From Nocardiopsis sp. N85 (lineage in GTDB: Bacteria; Actinomycetota; Actinomycetes; Streptosporangiales; Streptosporangiaceae), in contig NZ_JARBUT010000024.1 of the NCBI RefSeq assembly GCF_028882275.1, positions 1-64,000 of the forward strand: a DNA stretch of 64,000 bases. Reading direction: 5' to 3'. A program made the position numbers and the translations under genes. The notes below the pieces were generated by a model. The model was not told where the DNA came from. It saw only the letters and a program-made list of their open reading frames with translations, and searched no databases. Shown one piece after another: positions 16,021 to 25,324 of the stretch. Numbering within the stretch: the first letter of the stretch is position 1; the number at the start of each line of letters is the position of its first letter.

Positions 16021-18254
16021 CCCCGGACATCCCCGGTATCCCCGGCATCCCCGACCTGTCCACCGTGGCCCCCGAGCCGCCCGCCTTCTCCGGAGACGGC
16101 GACGAGTGGCCGGCCACCGTCGAGGCCGCCACCGGCAAGGCCCCCGACGCCCTGGAATGGGAGACCCCCGAGGGCATCGCGGTCAAACCGCTCTACACCC
16201 CGGCGGACCGGGCCGGGCTGGACTTCGTGGACGGCCTCCCGGGCATCCCGCCCTACCTGCGCGGCCCCTACCCGACCATGTACGTCAACCAGCCGTGGAC
16301 CGTCCGCCAGTACGCGGGCTTCTCCACGGCGGAGGAGTCCAACGCCTTCTACCGGCGCAACCTCGCCGCCGGCCAGAAGGGCCTGTCCGTCGCGTTCGAC
16401 CTGGCCACCCACCGGGGCTACGACTCCGATCACCCCCGGGTCGCCGGGGACGTGGGCATGGCGGGCGTGGCCATCGACTCCATCTACGACATGCGCCAAC
16501 TGTTCGACGGCATCCCGCTGGACAGGATGAGCGTGTCGATGACGATGAACGGCGCGGTCCTGCCGGTGCTGGCGCTGTACATCGTCGCCGCCGAGGAGCA
16601 GGGCGTTCCGCCCGAGAAGCTGTCCGGGACCATCCAGAACGACATCCTCAAGGAGTTCATGGTCCGGAACACCTACATCTATCCGCCGCGGCCGTCGATG
16701 CGGATCATCTCCGACATCTTCGCGTACACCTCGCAGCGGATGCCCCGGTTCAACTCCATCTCCATCTCCGGCTATCACATGCAGGAGGCGGGGGCCACCG
16801 CCGACCTCGAACTCGCCTACACCCTCGCCGACGGCGTGGAGTACATCCGAGCGGGCCGGAGTTCCGGCCTGGACGTCGACGTGTTCGCCCCGCGGCTGTC
16901 GTTCTTCTGGGCGATCGGCATGAACTTCTTCATGGAGGTCGCCAAGCTGCGCGCCGCCCGCCTGCTGTGGGCGCGGCTGGTCAAGGACCTGGGCGCGGTC
17001 AACGACAAGTCGCTGAGCCTGCGCACCCACTCCCAGACCTCCGGGTGGTCGCTGACCGCCCAGGACGTGTTCAACAACGTGGCCCGCACCTGTGTGGAGG
17101 CGATGGCCGCCACCCAGGGGCACACCCAGTCGCTGCACACCAACGCCCTCGACGAGGCGCTGGCGCTTCCCACGGACTTCTCCGCGCGCATCGCCCGCAA
17201 CACCCAGCTGCTGCTCCAGCAGGAGTCGGGCACCACCCGCTCCGTCGACCCGTGGGGCGGCAGCTACTACGTGGAGCGGCTCACCCAGGAGCTGGCGACC
17301 AAGGCCTGGGAGCACATCGTGGAGGTGGAGAAGGCGGGCGGCATGGCCGCCGCCATCGACGCCGGACTGCCGAAGATGCGCATCGAGGAGGCGGCCGCCC
17401 GCACCCAGGCGCGCATCGACTCCGGGCGCCAGCCGGTCATCGGCGTCAACAAGTACCGGCCCGACGGTGATGAGGACATCGACGTCCTCAAGGTCGACAA
17501 CTCCAAGGTGCGGGCCAGCCAGTTGGAGAAGCTGCGCCGGTTGCGGGCCGAACGCGACGAGGACGCGGTGCGCGCCGCCCTGGACGCCCTCACCGAGGCG
17601 GCCGGCCGGGAGTCCAGGGCCGACGACGCCCTCACCGACAACCTGTTGGCGGCGGCCGTCGAGGCGGCCCGCGCCAAGGCCACCGTCGGGGAGATCTCCG
17701 ACGCGATGGAGAAGGTGTTCGGGCGTCACTCGGGGCAGATCCGTACCATCCAGGGTGTGTACCGGAACGAGGCGGCGGGCAGCGCGGACGCGGCGGGGCT
17801 CATGGAACGGGTGACCCGTCGGGTGGACGCGTTCACCGAGGAGGAGGGCCGCCGTCCCCGCATCCTGGTGGCGAAGATGGGCCAGGACGGCCACGACCGG
17901 GGCCAGAAGGTCATCGCGACGGCCTTCGCCGACCTCGGCTTCGACGTGGACGTGGGTCCGCTGTTCCAGACCCCGGAGGAGGTCGCCGTCCAGGCGGTGG
18001 AGGCCGACGTGCACGTGGTGGGGGTGTCCTCGCTGGCGGCCGGGCACCTCACGCTGGTGCCGGCCCTGCGCGGGGAGCTGGCGAAGCTGGACCGCGAGGA
18101 CATCATGATCGTGGTCGGCGGCGTCATCCCACCGCAGGACTTCGACGCCCTGCGCGATGCGGGCGCGGCGGCGATCTTCCCGCCGGGTACGGTCATCGCG
18201 AAGGCGGCCATCGACCTGCTCGACCGGCTGGAGGCCCGTCTGGAGCAGGCCTGA
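16017..18254 (+). CDS. mutB: Methylmalonyl-CoA mutase large (catalytic) subunit
   Basis: A 745-residue protein, near full family length. Barrel signatures include YPTMYVNQPWTVRQYAGFSTAEESN, LSVAFDLATHRGYDSD, and RTHSQTSGWSLTAQD. A SGYHMQEAGATADLELAYTLADG segment is typical of catalytic subunits. The C-terminal adenosylcobalamin domain has RILVAKMGQDGHDRGQKVI, with H626 as the lower axial ligand in DxHxxG. It is followed by GVSSLAAGHLTLVPAL and VVGGVIPPQDF. The gene is coupled to mutA and precedes meaB after 167 bases. There are no odd residues in the B12 motif, so this enzyme should be active. Confidence 0.97.
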   Translation: MTPDIPGIPGIPDLSTVAPEPPAFSGDGDEWPATVEAATGKAPDALEWETPEGIAVKPLYTPADRAGLDFVDGLPGIPPYLRGPYPTMYVNQPWTVRQYAGFSTAEESNAFYRRNLAAGQKGLSVAFDLATHRGYDSDHPRVAGDVGMAGVAIDSIYDMRQLFDGIPLDRMSVSMTMNGAVLPVLALYIVAAEEQGVPPEKLSGTIQNDILKEFMVRNTYIYPPRPSMRIISDIFAYTSQRMPRFNSISISGYHMQEAGATADLELAYTLADGVEYIRAGRSSGLDVDVFAPRLSFFWAIGMNFFMEVAKLRAARLLWARLVKDLGAVNDKSLSLRTHSQTSGWSLTAQDVFNNVARTCVEAMAATQGHTQSLHTNALDEALALPTDFSARIARNTQLLLQQESGTTRSVDPWGGSYYVERLTQELATKAWEHIVEVEKAGGMAAAIDAGLPKMRIEEAAARTQARIDSGRQPVIGVNKYRPDGDEDIDVLKVDNSKVRASQLEKLRRLRAERDEDAVRAALDALTEAAGRESRADDALTDNLLAAAVEAARAKATVGEISDAMEKVFGRHSGQIRTIQGVYRNEAAGSADAAGLMERVTRRVDAFTEEEGRRPRILVAKMGQDGHDRGQKVIATAFADLGFDVDVGPLFQTPEEVAVQAVEADVHVVGVSSLAAGHLTLVPALRGELAKLDREDIMIVVGGVIPPQDFDALRDAGAAAIFPPGTVIAKAAIDLLDRLEARLEQA

Positions 18255-18421
18255 CCACGCGCCCCGGGCCCGAGGGGCCCGGTCGGCGTCCGGACGGGGA
18301 TCGGACCGGTGCGGGCGTCGATCGGGCGCTCCGGGGACCCGCGCCCCGGGGACCCGAGGGCGGTCCGGTCGGCCCGACGGTCCGGCCGGGGCACGGTGAC
18401 GACGAGAGATGAGGGGACGGC

Positions 18422-19492
18422 GTGGGGCAGGAGCGGACGCGGCGGCGCCGCACGGTGGACGTGGCCGCGCTGACCGAGGGCGTGCTGGCCGGACACCGGC
18501 CGACCCTGGCACGGGCGATCACGCTCGTGGAGTCGCGCCGCCCCGATCACGCCCTGGCCGCCCAGGACCTGCTGGTGCGGCTGCTCCCGCACACCGGCGG
18601 CGCCCACCGGGTGGGCATCACCGGTGTGCCGGGCGTGGGCAAGTCCACGTTCGTCGACGCCCTGGGCACCCGCCTCACGGGGGAGGGGCACAGGGTCGCG
18701 GTGCTCGCCGTCGACCCCTCCTCCACCCGTTCCGGCGGCAGCATCCTGGGCGACAAGACCCGCATGGCGCGCCTGGCGGTGGACCCGAACGCGTTCATCC
18801 GGCCCTCGCCGACCGCCGGGACCCTGGGCGGGGTGGCCCGGGCCACCCGGGAGACCATGCTGCTCATGGAGGCGGCCGGGTTCGACGTGGTGCTGGTGGA
18901 GACGGTGGGGGTGGGGCAGTCCGAGGTGGCGGTGGCCGCGATGGTCGACTGCTTCCTCTTCCTGACCCTGGCCCGCACCGGCGACCAGCTCCAGGGCATC
19001 AAGAAGGGCGTGCTGGAGATGGTGGACGTGGTCGCGGTCAACAAGGCCGACGGACCGCACACCGACGACGCCCGCAAGGCGGCCCGCGAACTGTCGCGGG
19101 CGCTGCGCCTGCTCCAGCCGGTCCACCCCGACTGGCGGCCCCCGGTGCTGACGTGCAGCGGGCTGACCGGTGACGGGCTGGGCGAGGTGTGGGACACCGT
19201 CCGGGAACACCGCAAGGTGCTGGAGGACGGGGGAGCGCTGGCCGAGCGCCGCAGCGGGCAGCGGGTCAGCTGGATGTGGGACCAGGTCCGGGACCGGTTG
19301 ATGGACGCCTTCCTGCGACATCCGGAGGTGGGCTCCCGCATCTCCGAACTGGAGCGCGAGGTCCGGTCGGGGGAGACCACGGCCACACTCGCGGCCGGTG
19401 CCCTCCTGGACGCCTTCACCGGGAGTGACGGCGCGGCGGGCGCGGGGGAGCCGGGTGAAGCGGAGGGGCCCTCCACCTTGACCGACGATTGA
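18422..19492 (+). CDS. meaB: MeaB-type G3E GTPase, mutase chaperone
   Basis: A 356-residue P-loop GTPase. Walker A is GVPGVGKST near residue 64, then VDPSSTRSGGSILGDKTRM (family motif), VETVGVGQSE (G3), and NKAD (G4). MeaB/ArgK-type proteins protect and reload methylmalonyl-CoA mutase. Start is GTG 18422 (GTGGGGCAGGAG); a TTG or downstream site is less plausible. It follows mutB on the same strand. The acidic C-terminal tail is poorly conserved, as usual. Regulation by cobalamin is not evident; no B12 riboswitch was recognised upstream. Confidence 0.95.
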   Translation: MGQERTRRRRTVDVAALTEGVLAGHRPTLARAITLVESRRPDHALAAQDLLVRLLPHTGGAHRVGITGVPGVGKSTFVDALGTRLTGEGHRVAVLAVDPSSTRSGGSILGDKTRMARLAVDPNAFIRPSPTAGTLGGVARATRETMLLMEAAGFDVVLVETVGVGQSEVAVAAMVDCFLFLTLARTGDQLQGIKKGVLEMVDVVAVNKADGPHTDDARKAARELSRALRLLQPVHPDWRPPVLTCSGLTGDGLGEVWDTVREHRKVLEDGGALAERRSGQRVSWMWDQVRDRLMDAFLRHPEVGSRISELEREVRSGETTATLAAGALLDAFTGSDGAAGAGEPGEAEGPSTLTDD

Positions 19493-19797
19493 CGGACCTC
19501 GAAAACCGGATGTCATATCGTGAAATAAACTAGTGTAAAAGGTCGATACCGGGCGGCCGAGACGGAGTTCGTGTCCCCGAGGCGAAAATTTCTTCCGGGA
19601 TGCCATTCCCGAAAGCCCGGCCGGCTTATACCGTGTGTGTCCAACGACTTACCGGACACGCGGACGCGCGAGCGCTTCCCTTCTCGGTGGTCCGGCTCCG
19701 TGGGAGTGGTGCCGGACCCGGTGGGCGCGGGCCGCGTTCCTGCGTATGGTTAAGCGAAGGGACCCCTCGCCTTCTCGTGGGGTCGGGAGGAGTGAGC
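19493..19797 (+). promoter_or_regulatory. Intergenic region upstream of STAS gene
   Basis: About 305 bases. An AT-rich patch at 19507-19547 (containing GTGAAATAAACTAGTG) stands out from the surrounding GC and likely holds a promoter for the STAS gene. No RNA gene or clear operator was found. Confidence 0.45.
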
Positions 19798-20169
19798 GTG
19801 CACAGGCTCGGACTGAGCACAAGGGTGGAAAGCCGCAGCGTCATCGTCGCGATCCAGGGTGAGCTCGACATCGCGACCACCAACGACCTCCAGGAGCACA
19901 TCCGGTCCGCCGTCGACACCCACGGTCCGTGGCTGATCCTGGACATGTCGGGGCTGGACTTCATGGATTCGAGCGGTCTCAACGTGATCATCAACGCCTA
20001 CCGCACCGTCCGTGAGCGGGAAGGCGCCCTGGCGTTGGCCGCCCTCAACGAACGCGTCACCAAGGTCGTCCGCCTGGTCGGCCTGCACCGTCAGGTCCCG
20101 GTCCACCAGACGGTCGCCACGGCCGTCGCCGCGATGGAGGCACTGGAGGCCAAGCGGCAGGCCGGGTAG
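19798..20169 (+). CDS. STAS domain anti-sigma factor antagonist
   Basis: A 123-residue SpoIIAA/RsbV-like protein. Start GTG 19798 was chosen because GGGAGG sits seven bases upstream; a GTG at 19792 is too close to it. The STAS core has VIVAIQGELDIATTNDLQEHI and WLILDMSGLDFMDSSGLNVIINAYRTV. The serine pair in DSSG is the usual phosphorylation site. Such proteins bind serine-kinase anti-sigma factors and release sigma-B-type factors in stress or development. No cognate kinase is in the window. It is monocistronic, ending before a strong hairpin at 20229. Confidence 0.93.
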   Translation: MHRLGLSTRVESRSVIVAIQGELDIATTNDLQEHIRSAVDTHGPWLILDMSGLDFMDSSGLNVIINAYRTVREREGALALAALNERVTKVVRLVGLHRQVPVHQTVATAVAAMEALEAKRQAG

Positions 20170-20228
20170 GGCGTGTGCCGCGGGCACCCATCCTGAGCCC
20201 TTGCCCCCGCGGACCGCGTACGAGCCAC

Positions 20229-20268
20229 CGAACAGGACCGGACGTCCCCCGATGTCCGGTCCTGTTCG
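20229..20268. terminator. Strong hairpin after STAS gene
   Basis: CGAACAGGACCGGAC pairs perfectly over 15 bases with GTCCGGTCCTGTTCG, around a ten-base loop. There is no T-tract, which is usual for actinobacterial terminators. It probably ends the STAS transcript. The rest of 20170-20571 (about 400 bases) has no supported gene. Confidence 0.75.
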
Positions 20269-20571
20269 TGTGCCGGGGGAGGCCCGGTGAGGTCCCGGGG
20301 CGACGGTGTGGGCGGGCCGATCACGGCGGTGCCCCGCGTGGGCCGGATCGGCGCGGACGACGCGCCCTCGGGGCGAGGCGCGGGGCCGGGCGGCCCGGGG
20401 TCTCGCCCAGGGCGCGTCCCCCGAGGCGATGAGCCTTGCACGGAGGGCGGAGAAGGTGTCCGACGGTGAGGGCGATCACCATCGACGGCTCGGCGGGGGT
20501 GGTCCGCCCGAGCGCCGAACGATGAGCCCGGTGCGGCCGGGCGCCCGGCCGCACCGTCGTGTCGGGAGCGG

Positions 20572-21249
20572 TCAGTCGCCGCCGCCACCGCCGCCGCCGT
20601 CACTTCCGCCACCGGAGCCGCCGCCGCCCCAGCCGCCACCGGAATCGGAGGACCCGCCTCCCCATCCGCCCCATCCGCCCCAGCCGCCGCCGGAATCGGA
20701 GGAGCCGCCGCCCCGGCCCCCGCCCGAGGAGGGCGCCGCACCGGGGTCGCCGGGCTGGCCGTGCGCGGGCGGGGCGTCCCGGCCCTCCCGGCCGTCGCCG
20801 CCCCCGTGGCCGTCGTGATGCACCGGGTCGCCGTAGTACACCGGGCCGCCGTGGCCGTCGCTCCCGTGGCCGTACCCGCGGTGCCCGTATCCCGCGGGCG
20901 TGGCGACGCGGCTCCGCCGCAGGGCCAGCACGAGGGCCAGCAGGCCGCCGCACAACAGCAGGCCGGCCAGCACGCCCTGGGCCAGACCGAGGTACCCCAC
21001 GAGGGAGTACAGGTCGGGATCCCTGATCAGCACCGGCATCATGACGGCCCAGAGGACCTGGTACACGATCAGGATCAGGGCCTCGGCGATGAACAGCAGA
21101 CCCGCCGTGCGGACCAGGCCGGGGGCCGCCGCGCGCGACGCCCGCACCAGGGCCACGATCCCGGCCAGGATCAGGGGAAGGGCCGTGATCAGGGCGCCCG
21201 ACAGGACACCGGGCAGGACTTCGAGGTTCGGTCCCACTGTCGTCTCCAT
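20572..21249 (-). CDS. Membrane protein with Gly/Ser-rich C-terminal tail
   Basis: A 225-residue protein with four hydrophobic segments in the first 110 residues (VLSGALITALPLILAGIVALV, LLFIAEALILIVYQVLWAVM, LAQGVLAGLLLCGGLLALVLAL). The remaining half is soluble: a His/Gly/Tyr region and then a repetitive glycine-serine-tryptophan tail with GGGSSDSGGGWGG-type repeats. AGGAG precedes ATG 21249. Low-complexity tails like this occur in actinobacterial surface-exposed or membrane-tethered proteins, but the family is not recognised. The gene follows a second small membrane gene after nine bases, so they form an operon. Confidence 0.8.
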   Translation of the reverse strand: METTVGPNLEVLPGVLSGALITALPLILAGIVALVRASRAAAPGLVRTAGLLFIAEALILIVYQVLWAVMMPVLIRDPDLYSLVGYLGLAQGVLAGLLLCGGLLALVLALRRSRVATPAGYGHRGYGHGSDGHGGPVYYGDPVHHDGHGGGDGREGRDAPPAHGQPGDPGAAPSSGGGRGGGSSDSGGGWGGWGGWGGGSSDSGGGWGGGGSGGGSDGGGGGGGD

Positions 21250-21258
21250 GGGGCTCTC

Positions 21259-21609
21259 CTAGTGTCGGGGGGTCTGCTGCGGTCGGTGCGGGTCCGGCGC
21301 CGGGGTCGCGGCCACGACCAGGGCGATGACGCCCGCGGCCAGGATCAGCCCCGGCACGGCGAACAGCACCGAGTGCAGGGGCGAGTGGACGAGCGGGAAC
21401 AGCGCGCCGGTGACGTTGAGCACGTGCAGTACGCCGTCGCCCAACCCCGAGAGCGCCACCAGGGCGCCCCCGAGCACGGCCGACGTTCGTCGGGTCGGGG
21501 CGACCCGGCCGGACGAGGCCATCGCCACGACGCCCAGCACGATGCGCAGGACGATGAACAGCAGGGTGGGGACGGACGCCACGAGAGGTGACAGATGGGA
21601 GACGATCAT
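21259..21609 (-). CDS. Small membrane protein
   Basis: A 116-residue protein with four hydrophobic segments (LLFIVLRIVLGVVAMA, SAVLGGALVALSGLGDGVLHVL, LHSVLFAVPGLILAAGVIALVVAA). GGAGGAA lies eight bases upstream of ATG 21607-21609. It overlaps no other gene and lies nine bases upstream of the Gly-rich membrane gene, so the two are probably co-transcribed from the divergent promoter region facing lacI. The pair shares a similar topology (no soluble domain until the tail of the second protein). No family assigned. Confidence 0.78.
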   Translation of the reverse strand: MIVSHLSPLVASVPTLLFIVLRIVLGVVAMASSGRVAPTRRTSAVLGGALVALSGLGDGVLHVLNVTGALFPLVHSPLHSVLFAVPGLILAAGVIALVVAATPAPDPHRPQQTPRH

Positions 21610-21894
21610 CGGGACGTTCCTCCGTTCGGTGCGGTGGAGTCGGTGATCGGCGCCGCCCCGCCCGGGAACGGGGGGAGGGCGGTGCCCATGAGGAGGGGCG
21701 GGTCCACGGCTGTCGAGACCACGGGTGTTCCTTCCGGGGGCGGGGGTGCGGCGGTCTTCACGGGGGTCGGGTCCACCGGCGTCCCCCTATCCCGGTAGAC
21801 GTCCCGTTCCGCGTTCCGGTTTCGGATGGCGGCGGGTCCACTCTGGTGCCGGGCACGGGCATTGCGCCAGGGTGGTGTCGTGCGTAACATCTCA

Positions 21895-21908
21895 TCGAAT
21901 CGCTTCGA
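21895..21908. promoter_or_regulatory. LacI operator at lacI start (TCGAA-T-CGCTTCGA)
   Basis: TCGAATCGCTTCGA matches the palindrome TCGAAGCGCTTCGA in 13 of 14 positions. It lies 20 bases upstream of the lacI start, consistent with autoregulation. Confidence 0.65.
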
Positions 21909-21927
21909 CAATGAACGGGACGGCACG

Positions 21928-22920
21928 GTGCGGATCTCCGATGTGGCTCGGCACGCCGGTGTGTCGCCCAGTACGGTCTCCTACGTCCTCAGCGGGAAAC
22001 GCTCGATCTCCGACACCACCCGCCGCCGGGTGCTCGACAGCATCGACGCACTCGGCTACCGGCCGCACGCGGGCGCCCGCTCCCTGGCCAGCCGGCGCAG
22101 CAACGTGCTGGCGCTCGTCGTCCCCCTGCGCGAGGACGTGCACGTCCCCGTCGCGATGCGGTTCGCGGTCTCGGTGGTCACCGCGGCCCGTGCCCACGAC
22201 CACGACGTCCTCCTGCTCACCCAGGGGGAGGGGCCGGCCGGACTGCACCGGGTCGCCGGCAGCGCCATGGTGGACGGGGTCATCGTCATGGACGTCGAGA
22301 CCGAGGACGCCCGCGTCCCCGTGCTGCGCTCCCTGGACCTGCCCTCCGTGCTCATCGGCGTCCCCGCCGACACCGAGGCGCTGACCTGCGTCGACCTCGA
22401 CTTCGCCGCGGCCGGTGCCGCCTGCGTGCACCACCTGGCCGACCTGGGGCACCGCGACATCGCGTTCGTCGGACAACCGGCGTCGGTCTACGAACGGCGC
22501 ACCGGCTTCGCCGAGCGCACCCTGGCCGGGTTCGAGGCCGCCGCCCGCGAACGCGGCGTGCGGGCCACCTCCCACCCCTGCGACCCGGCCGCCGCCCGGA
22601 CCCTGGCGGCCGAACTGGTCCGGGACCGCCCCGACCTCACCGGCCTCATCGTCCACAACGAACCCTCCCTCGCCCCTTTGCTGGACGCCCTCGCCGACCA
22701 CGGCCGGACACCGCCGGAGACGTCCGTGGTCGCCCTGGGGTCGCTGCCGCCCGGGGTCGCGGAGCTGACCCGGGTGGAACTGCCCGCGGAGGAACTGGGC
22801 GCCCGCGCGGTGGCCCTGCTCATGGACCGCATCGACGGTCCCGAGCATCCGGAGGTGACCCTCCTGGAACCGAGGATCATCCTCGCCGAGAGCACCGCGC
22901 CGCCCGTTCGACCGGACTGA
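21928..22920 (+). CDS. LacI-family regulator of the xyloglucan locus
   Basis: A 330-residue LacI/GalR regulator. The helix-turn-helix is at the very start (RISDVARHAGVSPSTVSYVLSGKRSISD), with the hinge helix in RSLASRRSNVLALVVPL. The ligand-binding domain has VDGVIVMDVETED, then LADLGHRDIAFVGQP and LTGLIVHNEPSL. GTG 21928 gives the standard LacI N-terminus. Four palindromes of the class expected for this fold lie near lacI, GH31, GH74 and the importer/GH3 region. A xyloglucan-derived sugar (perhaps a xylose-bearing oligosaccharide) is the likely inducer; this is inference. Confidence 0.93.
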   Translation: MRISDVARHAGVSPSTVSYVLSGKRSISDTTRRRVLDSIDALGYRPHAGARSLASRRSNVLALVVPLREDVHVPVAMRFAVSVVTAARAHDHDVLLLTQGEGPAGLHRVAGSAMVDGVIVMDVETEDARVPVLRSLDLPSVLIGVPADTEALTCVDLDFAAAGAACVHHLADLGHRDIAFVGQPASVYERRTGFAERTLAGFEAAARERGVRATSHPCDPAAARTLAAELVRDRPDLTGLIVHNEPSLAPLLDALADHGRTPPETSVVALGSLPPGVAELTRVELPAEELGARAVALLMDRIDGPEHPEVTLLEPRIILAESTAPPVRPD

Positions 22921-22962
22921 CCCCCACGGGGCGCGGAGCCGTGACCGGCCCGTCGCGCCCGC

Positions 22963-22980
22963 CGTCGAAGCGCTTCGACG
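22963..22980. promoter_or_regulatory. LacI operator upstream of GH31
   Basis: CGTCGAAGCGCTTCGACG is a perfect 18-base palindrome between lacI and the GH31 gene, 76 bases before the GH31 start. It is the best copy of the TCGAAGCGCTTCGA motif in the window. Confidence 0.8.
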
Positions 22981-23055
22981 AACCGGTGCCCCCGCACCCA
23001 CCGATCGTGATCGCGCCTCCCGCGCGATCCCACCCCCCGACCGGAAGGACAGAGC

Positions 23056-25047
23056 GTGTTCAACGAGATCGAGGACGGAGTCGAGTGGCGGGGCGGCCAC
23101 CAGGTCGTCCGTGTTCGGGCCTGGGGCGCGGACGGTCTGCGCGTCCAGGCCGGACTGTCCACTCTGAGCGAGGACCTCCCCGGGGCGCTCGACGCGCCCC
23201 CCGACACCGGGGCCGGCGCCCGCCTCGTCCTGGACGGGGACCGGGCCCTGCTGGTCAACGGCGCGATCGCGGCCGAGATCGACGCGACCGGGCTGCTCCG
23301 GTTCCTGCGCGTCGAAGAGGAGGGCCCCGGGGAGGAACTGCTCGCCGAGGAGCGCGCCCACTTCTGGTGGCCGGGCTCCCGGGTGTACACCTCCACCGGC
23401 AACGGCTTCTACCGGATCGAGCAGCGGTTCCGCGCCTACGACGGCGAGCGCCTGTACGGCCTGGGCCAGCACACCCACGGCCTGTTCGACCACAAGGGCG
23501 CGGTCGTGGACCTGGTACAGCGCAACGCCGAGGTGACCGTGCCGTTCGCGGTCTCCTCGCGCGGCTACGGGCTGCTGTGGAACAGCCCGGCGATCGGCCG
23601 GGTGGAGTTCGCCGCCAACGGCACCCGGTGGGCGGCCGACAGCGCCCGCCAGATCGACTACTGGATCGTCGCCGGACCGGAACCGGCGACCATCCTGGAG
23701 CGCTACGCCGACGCCACCGGGCACGCCCCGATGCTGCCGGAGTTCGCCTCCGGGTTCTGGCAGTGCAAGCTGCGCTACCGCACCCAGGACGAGCTGATGG
23801 CGGTCGCCCGCGAGTACCGCGACCGGGGGCTGCCGCTGTCGGTCATCGTCGCCGACTTCTTCCACTGGACCCACCTGGGGGACTGGCGGTTCGACCCGGC
23901 GGAGTGGCCCGATCCCGAGGGCATGGTGAAGGAGCTTCGGGAGATGGGCGTGGAACTGATGGTGTCGGTGTGGCCGTCGGTGAGTCCGCTCAGCGAGAAC
24001 TACGCGCCCATGCTGGCGGCCGGTCACCTCGTCGCCACCGAGCAGGGGCCGCCGGTGCACGCCGACTGGGCGGACAAGGGCGTGGACGCCCACGTCCAGG
24101 TGTCGTTCTACGACCCCACCAAACCGGAGGCCCGCGCCTACGTGTGGGACAGGATCAGGGAGAACTACCACTCCCTGGGGATCCGGGTGTGGTGGCTGGA
24201 CGCCTGCGAACCCGAGCTCAAGCCCGGACACCCGGGGAACCTGCGCTACCACGTCGGCCCCGGGAACGAGGTCGGCAACCTCTACCCGCGCGAGAACGCG
24301 CGCGCCTTCCACGAGGGGATGCTCGCCGCCGGAGAAGAGGAGGTCATCACCCTGTGCCGGTCGGCGTGGGCGGGTTCCCAGCGCTACGGGGCGGCCCTGT
24401 GGTCGGGGGACATCGCGCCGACCTTCGCCTCGTTCCGGGCGCAGATCCGGGCCGGGCTCAACGTGGCGATGTCGGGGATCCCCTGGTGGACCACCGACGT
24501 CGGGGGCTTCCACGGCGGTGACCAGGCCTCCCCGGAGTACCGCGAGCTGCTGGTGCGGTGGTTCCAGTACGGGGTGTTCTGCCCCCTGCTGCGGCTGCAC
24601 GGCTATCGGGAGCCGTTCTCCCACGCCCTGTACCCGTCCATGACCGGCGGACCGAACGAGGTGTGGTCCTACGGCGAGGAGGTCTACGGGCTGCTGCGGG
24701 AGCTGCTGTTCCTGCGGGAGCGGCTGCGGCCCTACGTCATGGAGCAGATGCGGGTCGCCCACGAGCGGGGGCTGCCGCCGATGCGGCCGCTGTTCGTGGA
24801 CTTCCCCGAGGACCCGCGCGCGTGGGAGTCGGGCGACGCGTTCCTGTTCGGCCCCGACGTGCTGGTCGCCCCGGTCACCGAGTACGGGGCCCGGTCCCGC
24901 GAGGTGTACCTGCCGGAGGGGGCGGACTGGACCGATCCGTGGACCGGGGAGACGCATCCGGGCGGCTCCCTCATCACCCTGGAGGCCCCGTTGGACCGGG
25001 TCCCGGTGCTGGTGCGGGCGGGCTCCGAGGTGCCGATCACGGTGTGA
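23056..25047 (+). CDS. GH31 alpha-xylosidase-type glycosidase
   Basis: A 663-residue cytoplasmic glycosidase without signal peptide. The N-terminal beta-sandwich is followed by a TIM barrel (from about residue 230) with SGFWQCKLRYRTQDELMAVA, then IVADFFHWTHLGDWRFDP. The nucleophile is D382 in VWWLDACEPE. The acid/base is D452 in RSAWAGSQRYGAALWSGDI. Length, motifs and the WLDACEPE sequence fit YicI-like alpha-xylosidases rather than alpha-glucosidases. In this locus it would remove the terminal xylose from imported xyloglucan oligosaccharides, giving xylose for the isomerase at 26259-27416. The ATG has GGAAGGA upstream. LacI operator at 22963. Confidence 0.93.
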   Translation: MFNEIEDGVEWRGGHQVVRVRAWGADGLRVQAGLSTLSEDLPGALDAPPDTGAGARLVLDGDRALLVNGAIAAEIDATGLLRFLRVEEEGPGEELLAEERAHFWWPGSRVYTSTGNGFYRIEQRFRAYDGERLYGLGQHTHGLFDHKGAVVDLVQRNAEVTVPFAVSSRGYGLLWNSPAIGRVEFAANGTRWAADSARQIDYWIVAGPEPATILERYADATGHAPMLPEFASGFWQCKLRYRTQDELMAVAREYRDRGLPLSVIVADFFHWTHLGDWRFDPAEWPDPEGMVKELREMGVELMVSVWPSVSPLSENYAPMLAAGHLVATEQGPPVHADWADKGVDAHVQVSFYDPTKPEARAYVWDRIRENYHSLGIRVWWLDACEPELKPGHPGNLRYHVGPGNEVGNLYPRENARAFHEGMLAAGEEEVITLCRSAWAGSQRYGAALWSGDIAPTFASFRAQIRAGLNVAMSGIPWWTTDVGGFHGGDQASPEYRELLVRWFQYGVFCPLLRLHGYREPFSHALYPSMTGGPNEVWSYGEEVYGLLRELLFLRERLRPYVMEQMRVAHERGLPPMRPLFVDFPEDPRAWESGDAFLFGPDVLVAPVTEYGARSREVYLPEGADWTDPWTGETHPGGSLITLEAPLDRVPVLVRAGSEVPITV

Positions 25048-25231
25048 CCGCCGCCCCCGGAATATCCCCCGGGGGTCCCTCGTTGCACACCATGCGGGAC
25101 GGTGCGGTAGCAAGTGTCCCCCGGGCTCCACTCGAAGCCTTCACGGAATACCGCGCCCTTGCGGGTGGTCATGGAGCCGTGTTGTGCACCGCGCCGAGAG
25201 GCGACCGCCGTACCGGCCCGCCATACGGGGG

Positions 25232-25264
25232 CGGCCCCGCCGAGCGTCACGCTCGGCGGGGCCG
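25232..25264. terminator. Strong hairpin between GH31 and the facing membrane gene
   Basis: CGGCCCCGCCGAGCGT and its exact complement ACGCTCGGCGGGGCCG are separated by one base, giving a 16-base stem. It suits a bidirectional terminator for the convergent GH31 gene and the minus-strand gene at 25325. Confidence 0.75.
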
Positions 25265-25320
25265 TCGCCGTTTCCGGGGTCCGCGCCCCGCCCACCGCAC
25301 GCCCGGCAGGCGCTCCTCGG
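25251..25320. repeat. Duplicated xylA 3' end (copy of 26218-26287)
   Basis: About 61 of 70 bases match 26218-26287, which covers the last codons of xylA and the sequence just after its stop. The stop codon is lost in this copy. It may be a remnant of an earlier xylA end, or a shared terminator-proximal element. Confidence 0.6.
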
Positions 25321-25324
25321 CCGC

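Noticed and set aside
18255..18421. GC-rich symmetric stretch between mutB and meaB as a terminator
   Set aside because: Stems are short and interrupted; meaB is probably co-transcribed. Not enough to call.
14068..18512. Very long minus-strand frames over mutA-mutB
   Set aside because: No family match, strong Arg/Gly/Val bias and no start signals; explained by antisense of the mutase genes.
20572..20720. Simple repeat run of GGC/CCG type as a CRISPR or tandem repeat locus
   Set aside because: It encodes the Gly/Ser/Trp-rich tail of the membrane protein; irregular and coding.
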